Assembly: GCA_002352045.1 (NCBI GenBank)
Contig: DEHT01000060.1
Location: 26,352-50,094 of the forward strand
Direction: 5' to 3'
Length of the DNA: 23,743 nt
Source: Chitinophagaceae bacterium UBA2793
Lineage (GTDB): Bacteria; Bacteroidota; Bacteroidia; Chitinophagales; Chitinophagaceae
The notes beneath the pieces are model-generated. The model did no database searches and was not told the DNA's origin. It saw only the letters and a program-made list of their open reading frames with translations. The position numbers and the translations under genes are program-made. Below are positions 8,357 to 14,092 of the stretch, piece after piece (position 1 is the first letter of the stretch; every line of letters starts with the position of its first letter).

Positions 8357-9730
8357 ATGCAATTTGCTAAAAGATCACTGCTGTTGATTGCAGGAAGTAT
8401 GGTGAAGATAGCTGTACAGCTATTGATATTGTATATTTTTTCACGGCAGTTAAATTATATTGATTACGGCAAATATCAATCGCTTTGGCTTTACCTGAAT
8501 GTGTTGAGTGTTATCGGGCTGTTTGGTTTACCTGCTATCCTATTGTCTTCATCTTATTCCACTATTACAAACTGGATTAAACAAAATATTGCAGGATTTT
8601 CTTTGCTGGCATTTTTATTCAACATTATTCCGCTGGCATTTGTAGTTGTTGCTTCGGTAGATTTTTCAATTAAAGAACGAATATTAATTTGCCTGCTGAT
8701 ACTAAGCCAAAGTATAGCAATAGTTGTAGAAACCTTTGCCATTAAAAATGAAAAGGAATTAAAGGTTTTGATAATAAACTTAATTTATCATGCTGCTTTT
8801 TTATTTCTTCATTTGTTGATTATACAACAGCAGCCATTTTCACTGAGTTATTTAATGATGGGCTTAATAGCAATTAATATAATAAAATCCATTTCTATTG
8901 CTACCAAACCCCAATTTAAACATGAAGTATTTGTTCCAGGAAACAATTTAGGCAAACAATGGATTTACCTTGGATTGAATGATATGGCATCTGTGCTTTT
9001 TAAATGGATTGATAAATGGCTAATATTGGTTTTTATTTCATTAGAACAATTTGCTTTTTATTATAATGGTTCATATGAAATTCCGGTTTTTGGCGTACTA
9101 TTGTCTGCAGTTGGCAATATTATGCTGGTGGAGCTATCCAAGTTAAGCATTTCAAAAAGTACCGACATCGTTTCTTTATTCCATCGCTCTGCCTACTTTT
9201 TAGCTGCTTTTATAATGCCTGCATTTGCATTGCTTTTTTGGTTTAATGAAGAAATATTTATTTTCATTTTTAGTGAAAAATATGCAGCAGCCATTCCCGT
9301 TTTTTTAGTGTGTATTTTTGTAATTCCGGTAAGAATTACCAATTATACTGCGGCTTTACAAGCGCATCACCGAAGCGATATAATTTTAAAAGGAGCATTA
9401 CTCGATTTAATGCTTGCCGGTATTTTAATGGCTGTTCTTTATCCTTTGTTTAAACTACCCGGCCTGGCAGCCGCATTTGTAATTTCAACCTATTTACAGG
9501 CTTTTTATTATTTATGGCAAACCGGTAAATTGCTTCGCCTGCCTGCCTTATCTCTGCTACCTTTAAAATCAATAACTGTAATACTATTCATTTGTATATT
9601 AATAATAGGGGGAGTATATTTTTTGGTAAATACATTTATCAACCCAATACCCCTGATTTCCGGAATTATTGCTTCGGCATTATTAGTGGTTGGTTTGCTT
9701 TATCGCTTTTATAAAACAAAACGATTTTAA
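8357..9730 (+). CDS. Oligosaccharide flippase family membrane protein (MOP superfamily, Wzx-like)
   Basis: From the ATG at 8357 the protein has 457 residues. I chose this start because AGG lies 8 bases before it and it follows the acetyltransferase stop by 4 bases. An ATG at 8339 would overlap that gene by 14 bases, and starts further upstream run out of frame through it. About 12-14 hydrophobic segments cover nearly the whole length. The order is typical of Wzx proteins: an N-terminal amphipathic KRSLLLIAGSMVKIAVQL, a central charged loop (QFKHEVFVPGNNLGKQW), then FKWIDKWLILVFISLEQFAFYY. It should move a lipid-linked saccharide across the inner membrane, consistent with the upstream genes. 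Its stop is one base from the stop of the convergent gene at 9732. Confidence 0.85.
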   Translation: MQFAKRSLLLIAGSMVKIAVQLLILYIFSRQLNYIDYGKYQSLWLYLNVLSVIGLFGLPAILLSSSYSTITNWIKQNIAGFSLLAFLFNIIPLAFVVVASVDFSIKERILICLLILSQSIAIVVETFAIKNEKELKVLIINLIYHAAFLFLHLLIIQQQPFSLSYLMMGLIAINIIKSISIATKPQFKHEVFVPGNNLGKQWIYLGLNDMASVLFKWIDKWLILVFISLEQFAFYYNGSYEIPVFGVLLSAVGNIMLVELSKLSISKSTDIVSLFHRSAYFLAAFIMPAFALLFWFNEEIFIFIFSEKYAAAIPVFLVCIFVIPVRITNYTAALQAHHRSDIILKGALLDLMLAGILMAVLYPLFKLPGLAAAFVISTYLQAFYYLWQTGKLLRLPALSLLPLKSITVILFICILIIGGVYFLVNTFINPIPLISGIIASALLVVGLLYRFYKTKRF

Positions 9731-9731
9731 A

Positions 9732-10565
9732 TTATTCTTCTTTTAAATCGGGAATGGAATACTTTGAGAAATAAAAAAGTAGTGAAAAGGGAAGCCAACT
9801 AAAATAATTGATCTCCATTAAAAAATAATCGAACACAATAAAACCGATGAGTATCCATAAAAGCAGCTTATCATACTTTTTTGTAAATAGCCCTATTAAA
9901 AAAAGTAGCTCTGCCAGTATTACCAACCAATACAAAACAAAACTAAGTAATGTATGATTGATAAGGTATTTTATTAATTGTACAAACCAACCTGCCTCAC
10001 CCGACGAAAGTACCGTAGCATATTGATGGAGCAAGATTCCACTAAACTGCTCTACATTGAATGCTCCTCCGCCACGCAATTTCCACAAGCCGGCAGTGGC
10101 AAAAAATAGAATAAACAAAATGCGAAGGATATGAAGTTTAAAATAGAAACCTTTTGTTTGAAACCCTGTAAACATTAAAGGAAAAAGCATCCATGCAATA
10201 AATGGCTCTTTACTTACAAAGCTCATACAAGATAATAAATAGCAATAAAATATATTGAAAATAAAACTAAGCCATGCAAGCGCAATTGTAAGTTTTCTTT
10301 TTTTAATGAAGCAGCAAATCAATAAAGGGGTGAGACTGTAAAATAATACATCAAACAATAGCCGCAACCAACTATGCACAACCAATGCCTGCTGTAAACC
10401 GGTAGCAAAAATAAAATGGCCGGTAATATCTGGCTTAGGCACAAAAAATACCGGCGCAATTTGAGTAAAACTAAGCCTGTGATAAAGATACCAACCTGCA
10501 ACTACAATAAAAATTGTTGCATACATAATGGCAAATTGCCTGGTATGTTTATCTGTAAATTTCAA
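9732..10565 (-). CDS. Polytopic inner-membrane protein of unknown function (HTTM/DoxX-like character)
   Basis: From the TTG at 10565 the protein has 277 residues. This start overlaps the upstream gene by 17 bases. An ATG at 10526 (residue 14, MYATIFIVVAGWYLYH) gives a 22-base gap and is an equally possible start. There are about seven or eight hydrophobic helices. Features include FFVPKPDITGHF after the first helix, FFATAGLWKLRGGGAF before the middle, and a C-terminal helix pair ending in YFSKYSIPDLKEE. The pattern recalls the membrane part of HTTM (vitamin K-dependent carboxylase-like) or DoxX proteins, but I see no decisive motif. It is the last gene of the GlmU-like/tpiA operon and probably functions with the overlapping upstream protein. 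Confidence 0.7.
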   Translation of the reverse strand: MKFTDKHTRQFAIMYATIFIVVAGWYLYHRLSFTQIAPVFFVPKPDITGHFIFATGLQQALVVHSWLRLLFDVLFYSLTPLLICCFIKKRKLTIALAWLSFIFNIFYCYLLSCMSFVSKEPFIAWMLFPLMFTGFQTKGFYFKLHILRILFILFFATAGLWKLRGGGAFNVEQFSGILLHQYATVLSSGEAGWFVQLIKYLINHTLLSFVLYWLVILAELLFLIGLFTKKYDKLLLWILIGFIVFDYFLMEINYFSWLPFSLLFYFSKYSIPDLKEE

Positions 10566-11064
10566 TAGAAGTATTTTGTTCAGGCAATACTGCTTTTAAA
10601 TTGTTTTGTTGCCATAGATATTTTTGATGAATAATCTGTACTTTACTTGCCCCGGATTTGAAATATTCCAACAACCATTTTGTAAAAAGGGAGTCTCTTA
10701 GGTTTTGTTTGTATTTATCGGCAGATACAACATTGCTTAATCCAAATTTAGATACAACAGCCTGCATTGTTTTATAGACCTGCATAGGTGATGCCTTATA
10801 GTTCTCATATTTTTCCAGCATGGTAAATAACATGTCCTTTGTGGTAAAATGGATTTTAGCAGGCTTTAATTCTTTATCATCCAGAATAATTTTATAAATA
10901 GTAACCGTATCCTTTATCCTGTATTTTCCACTAAACATTCCATACTGATAAACCGGTGTAGCTACTACCCCCCATTTATAATTGATGTAAAAGAAGAAAA
11001 ATAAAAAGCATAAAAAAACAGCTACCCAGTATTTATTATATTGGTATAGCTGTTTTAAAAACAT
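10549..11064 (-). CDS. Single-pass membrane-anchored protein of unknown function
   Basis: The protein has 171 residues. An N-terminal membrane segment (WVAVFLCFLFFFFYINY, about residues 13-29) is followed by a soluble domain, presumably periplasmic, that starts with GVVATPVYQYGMFSGKYR. The domain is basic with many Lys and Tyr and has no Cys. It does not match a family I know. It follows tpiA by 12 bases and overlaps the start of the next membrane gene by 17 bases, so translation of the pair is probably coupled and the two products likely work together. Soluble-partner plus polytopic-protein pairs of this kind occur in Bacteroidota, but no function can be assigned. Confidence 0.75.
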   Translation of the reverse strand: MFLKQLYQYNKYWVAVFLCFLFFFFYINYKWGVVATPVYQYGMFSGKYRIKDTVTIYKIILDDKELKPAKIHFTTKDMLFTMLEKYENYKASPMQVYKTMQAVVSKFGLSNVVSADKYKQNLRDSLFTKWLLEYFKSGASKVQIIHQKYLWQQNNLKAVLPEQNTSIEIYR

Positions 11065-11076
11065 GGTAAAGCTAGT

Positions 11077-11841
11077 TTATTTTTTAAGGCTATTGATAAT
11101 GGCAGAAAATTCTGTAGCTACAAGGCTTGCTCCACCTACCAGGCCACCATCTACATCGGGTTGACCAAATATTTCGACAGCATTGGCTGCTTTTACGCTA
11201 CCTCCGTATAAAATAGAGATACTGTCGGCCACTGCTTTGCCGTACTGTTTCTCAAATACATTCCTGATATGAGCATGCATTTCCTGGGCTTGCTCACTGC
11301 TGGCTGTTTTTCCGGTACCAATGGCCCAAATGGGTTCATAAGCAATAATAAAACCGGTAAGCTGTTCGGCAGATAAATGAAACAGACTTTCTTTTAATTG
11401 TTGCTCTACATAACTGTTTTGAGTACCCGCTTCTCTAATCTGGAGTGGTTCGCCACAACAAAATATCGGATGCAGTTGATGCGCCATAGCAATATCAACT
11501 TTTTTAGCCAACTCTTCGTTGGTCTCGTGATTGTATTCTCTACGTTCACTATGCCCTAATACCACATACTTTAAAGCAAGGCTCTGCAACATTTCGGCAC
11601 TTGTTTCTCCGGTATAGGCACCGTTTTTATTTGCCGAGCAATTTTGAGCAGCCACAAATACATTTTGCCTGCCATTGAGTAATTGCTTTACAGGTATTAT
11701 GTAAGGAAATGGCACTGCAAACACCGCTAAATGCTGTGTATTTAATTCATGATTGGTTTCTAATAATGCTTTAATTAATTCTTCTGCCTGTTGAAGGCTT
11801 AAATTCATTTTCCAGTTGGCTGCTGCTATTTGTTTACGCAT
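11077..11841 (-). CDS. tpiA: Triose-phosphate isomerase
   Basis: The enzyme interconverts dihydroxyacetone phosphate and glyceraldehyde 3-phosphate in glycolysis and gluconeogenesis, in the cytoplasm. The 254 residues match the family length. All catalytic residues are present: N9 and K11 in AAANWKMNL, the electrophile H97 in VVLGHSERRE, and the base E169 in IAYEPIWAIGTGKTAS, which also holds the mobile loop 6. The phosphate-binding YGGSV (212-216) and GLVGGASL (233-240) are intact. It lies 8 bases after the GlmU-like gene and 12 bases before a membrane-protein gene, so it is expressed within an operon. The first ATG gives the normal N terminus. Confidence 0.98.
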   Translation of the reverse strand: MRKQIAAANWKMNLSLQQAEELIKALLETNHELNTQHLAVFAVPFPYIIPVKQLLNGRQNVFVAAQNCSANKNGAYTGETSAEMLQSLALKYVVLGHSERREYNHETNEELAKKVDIAMAHQLHPIFCCGEPLQIREAGTQNSYVEQQLKESLFHLSAEQLTGFIIAYEPIWAIGTGKTASSEQAQEMHAHIRNVFEKQYGKAVADSISILYGGSVKAANAVEIFGQPDVDGGLVGGASLVATEFSAIINSLKK

Positions 11842-11849
11842 ATACTATT

Positions 11850-12890
11850 TTATTGAGTGTTTTTATAAATTTTTTTGAGGAGTTCAACTTCAGCCTCGCT
11901 AATGTTGGCACCTTTCATTTGCTTCCAATTATCAATATCAGCAATTGCTTTTTCAAAGATATATTGTTCGATGCCCCACGAAAAATTATTTATAAATTTT
12001 TCAGGAGCAGTTCCAAATACGTTGCAGCATACACCTACCACAGAGCCGGTATTAAATGAGCTATTAATAGCAGCCCGGCTATAATCGCCCATTAGCAGCC
12101 CAGCCTTATTACCCACAACTATTTCCCTGGCGCCATCATCTATAAAATACTTTACATTTCCTCCGGTATTTTTTACATTGCTATTACTGGTGCCTGCGCC
12201 AAGGTTGCACCACTCTCCTATTACACTATCACCCAGGTAACCATCATGCGCCTTGTTGCTATTGGCAAATAATACACTGTTTTTTATTTCTCCGCCACAT
12301 ACACAATTAGGTCCAAGAGTAGTAGCCCCATAAACTTTACTTCCCATTTTTAGCACTGCTTTTTCACCCATTGTAAATGGACCTCTAATCATACTTCCTT
12401 CCATTACCAAAGCATTTTTTCCAATATAAACGGGGCCGGTATTGGTATTAATAATGCTGCATTCAACCGAAGCACCTTCTTCAATAAAAAGATTTTGTGC
12501 TGAACCAATTAATTGATTGGACACCGGTAATACCTGCGATGCTCTTCCTGTAGTAATTAAATTAAAATCTTCCCGTATTGCCCAATCGTTGTACTGAAAA
12601 ATATTCCAGGGATATACTAATCGTTTATTTGACTCATCGGGTATGGGTAAATTTTCTATTGAACATCGGAAAATGGTTTCTACGGATGAAATAGAAGGGA
12701 TAATGGCAGCATTTATTTTTACTGTATGTTCATTGATTTCCGATAATTCTTTTGTAACACTCAGCCCTGAAATATGCTCCCATTTTTCCCGAATGGTTAA
12801 AATCCCAACTCTAATATCGGCCGTATGCCTGGTATAAGTGAATGGCCGCAAGGCATTTTTACACAAACTATCATCCAAATAAATGTTCAT
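11850..12890 (-). CDS. GlmU-like protein, Bacteroidetes type (putative sugar-1-phosphate nucleotidyltransferase/acetyltransferase)
   Basis: The protein has 346 residues, shorter than classical GlmU (about 450). The N terminus has the block NIYLDDSLCKNALRPFTYTR followed by DIRVGILTIREKW. It lacks the GxGxR(M/T) pyrophosphorylase signature of classical GlmU. From about residue 130 to 290 it forms a left-handed beta-helix with hexapeptide turns (IGKNALVMEGSMIRGPFTMG, AVLKMGSKVYGATTLGPNCV, VIGEWCNLGAGTSNSNVKN). This layout fits the alternative GlmU family of Bacteroidota (TIGR03991 in my recollection), proposed to make UDP-GlcNAc from glucosamine-1-phosphate for peptidoglycan and lipopolysaccharide. 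It is first in the operon with tpiA. The biochemical activity of this subfamily is inferred, not shown by the sequence. Confidence 0.85.
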   Translation of the reverse strand: MNIYLDDSLCKNALRPFTYTRHTADIRVGILTIREKWEHISGLSVTKELSEINEHTVKINAAIIPSISSVETIFRCSIENLPIPDESNKRLVYPWNIFQYNDWAIREDFNLITTGRASQVLPVSNQLIGSAQNLFIEEGASVECSIINTNTGPVYIGKNALVMEGSMIRGPFTMGEKAVLKMGSKVYGATTLGPNCVCGGEIKNSVLFANSNKAHDGYLGDSVIGEWCNLGAGTSNSNVKNTGGNVKYFIDDGAREIVVGNKAGLLMGDYSRAAINSSFNTGSVVGVCCNVFGTAPEKFINNFSWGIEQYIFEKAIADIDNWKQMKGANISEAEVELLKKIYKNTQ

Positions 12891-12927
12891 GCTTCGAAGA
12901 TAAGTGGAACGGGTGGAAAGGAAAAAA

Positions 12928-13018
12928 GTTGATTAGTTGAAAAGTTGATTGGCGAATGGTGATTGGTGATTGGTTGGTTTGGAATTTGAGAAGTTAAGCG
13001 GTTTGGAAGTTGATTGGG
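12928..13018. repeat. Low-complexity intergenic repeat built on GTTGATTGG / GATTGG
   Basis: GTTGATT occurs at 12928, 12944 and 13009. GATTGG occurs at 12947, 12961, 12968 and 13012, separated by related G/T-rich units (GGTTTGG, GTTGG). The block fills most of the space between the GlmU-like start and the rpmE2 terminator and has no open frame of interest. Similar spacer-like TGATTGG blocks are, as I recall, common between genes in Bacteroidota. Confidence 0.55.
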
Positions 13019-13019
13019 C

Positions 13020-13048
13020 AAAAAAATCCCCCCGGAGAACCGAAGGGA
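13020..13048 (-). terminator. Rho-independent terminator of rpmE2
   Basis: Read on the - strand, TCCCTTCGG (13048-13040) pairs with CCGGGGGGA (13035-13027) through nine pairs, two of them G-U. The loop is TTCT and seven T residues (13026-13020) follow. It is 59 bases after the rpmE2 stop and upstream of the GlmU-like gene, so it separates the two transcription units. Confidence 0.85.
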
Positions 13049-13107
13049 CTTTAAAGTATAGCCATGAAAAACAAACTTGAAATAAAGATACAAAAATCTT
13101 TATTAAA

Positions 13108-13365
13108 TTATTTCGCTTTCTTTTCGTAACGTTTTTTGAATTTATCAATACGTCCGGCAGTATCTACCAATACATTTTTACCGGTGTAAAAAGGATGAGA
13201 TGTATTAGAAATCTCTAATTTGATTACAGGATATTCCTGGCCATCTTCTTCAAAAACAATGGTCTCTTTACTCTCAGCGGTAGAACGGCTAAGAAATGTA
13301 TGCCCGTTGCTCATGTCTTTAAAAACAACGGTTCTGTAGTTTTTTGGATGAATTTCTTTTTTCAT
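13108..13365 (-). CDS. rpmE2: Type B 50S ribosomal protein L31
   Basis: The protein has 85 residues from the ATG at 13365; an upstream in-frame start at 13410 would add 15 residues that the family does not have. The beginning MKKEIHPKNYRTVVFKD and the end GRIDKFKKRYEKKAK are typical, as is SNTSHPFYTGKNVLVDTAGR. There is no cysteine at all, so this is the zinc-independent (type B, C-minus) form. In species with two L31 forms this version replaces the zinc-binding one under zinc shortage; in Bacteroidota it is often the housekeeping copy. It is a single transcription unit with its own -7 box and terminator. Confidence 0.97.
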   Translation of the reverse strand: MKKEIHPKNYRTVVFKDMSNGHTFLSRSTAESKETIVFEEDGQEYPVIKLEISNTSHPFYTGKNVLVDTAGRIDKFKKRYEKKAK

Positions 13366-13379
13366 TTTTAAATTTTTAT

Positions 13380-13397
13380 GCACGGATTTGGCCGTAC
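13380..13397 (-). promoter_or_regulatory. Small leader hairpin upstream of rpmE2
   Basis: On the - strand GTACGG (13397-13392) pairs with CCGTGC (13385-13380) around the loop CCAAAT, six pairs with one G-U. It lies 14 bases before the start codon, inside the short predicted leader. Autoregulatory leaders exist for L31 in other phyla, so a regulatory role is possible but unproven. Confidence 0.3.
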
Positions 13398-13415
13398 TTC
13401 TTATTAACAAGGTTG

Positions 13416-13423
13416 CAAAAGTA
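13416..13423 (-). promoter_or_regulatory. Candidate -7 promoter box of rpmE2 (TACTTTTG)
   Basis: The - strand sequence TACTTTTG fits the Bacteroidota -7 consensus TAnnTTTG exactly and is 50 bases from the rpmE2 start. A TTTTTG 15 bases upstream is closer than the usual 19-21 base spacing for the -33 element, so only the -7 box is convincing. Confidence 0.5.
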
Positions 13424-13445
13424 CTGAATTTTGCAATACAAAAAG

Positions 13446-13937
13446 CTAACTTTTCATATTAACTGTTTGCAAGGCAATTCCCAAATCCCAGCCCCGGCTT
13501 GCCTGGATAACTTCCTGCAAATCATCAATTTTTTTACCGGTAACCCTAATAATGTCGTCCATAATGGCTGCCTGCACTTTTAAACCGGCATCTTTAATCA
13601 ATTTCACAATTTTTTTTGCGTCTTCCTGTTTTATACCATTTCTTACAGGAATTTCTTTTTTGGTAACCTTGCCACTCACATAAGGTTCTTTACTAAGGTC
13701 ATAAATTTCGGCAGCCAGTCCTTGTTTCATACTGCGGCTAATCAGTACATCAATTATTTGCTGGAGCTTCATTTCGCTATCGGCTTCCAAATTCACTTTA
13801 AACTCTTTTTTATTTAAATCAATTACTACATGGGAGCCTTTAAAGTCGAAACGGTTGGTAATTTCCTTTGATACCACATTAATGGCATTATCTAAGGTTT
13901 GCAAATCAACTTTACTGGAAAAATCAAAAGATGGCAT
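13446..13937 (-). CDS. yajQ: YajQ-family nucleotide-binding protein
   Basis: The protein has 163 residues from the ATG at 13937, matching the family length and its conserved start MPSFDFSSKVDLQTLDNAIN. Upstream in-frame codons would add 38 residues that fall within the preceding terminator and are hydrophobic junk. Conserved blocks are ITNRFDFKGSHVVIDL, LISRSMKQGL, GIKQEDAKKIVKLIKD and KVQAAIMDDIIRVTGKKIDD. The family has two RNP-like ferredoxin folds; members bind nucleotides, and some bind cyclic di-GMP as transcription co-regulators. Whether this one does is unknown. It ends 35 bases before the rpmE2 -7 region. Confidence 0.93.
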   Translation of the reverse strand: MPSFDFSSKVDLQTLDNAINVVSKEITNRFDFKGSHVVIDLNKKEFKVNLEADSEMKLQQIIDVLISRSMKQGLAAEIYDLSKEPYVSGKVTKKEIPVRNGIKQEDAKKIVKLIKDAGLKVQAAIMDDIIRVTGKKIDDLQEVIQASRGWDLGIALQTVNMKS

Positions 13938-14011
13938 AAATGTAATTTTGGTAAAGATAAAAAGATAAATCTCCTGCTGCTTCAAAAACAATCTGCTGTG
14001 TAAAATTAGTG

Positions 14012-14051
14012 AAAAGAAAAAGTGCAGGAAGCCCATAATGAACGCCTGCAC
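14012..14051 (-). terminator. Rho-independent terminator after the TonB-type barrel gene
   Basis: On the - strand GTGCAGG (14051-14045) pairs with CCTGCAC (14028-14022) across a 16-base loop, followed directly by TTTTTCTTTTC. It lies 42 bases after the stop of the 14093-16546 gene and insulates it from yajQ. Confidence 0.8.
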
Positions 14052-14092
14052 CCATGTTAGAGAAAAACTAAACTAAGATTTATAATTAAGTA

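Noticed and set aside
13938..14051. Extended N terminus of YajQ (38 residues).
   Set aside because: It lies in the terminator of the upstream gene, is hydrophobic and is absent from the family.
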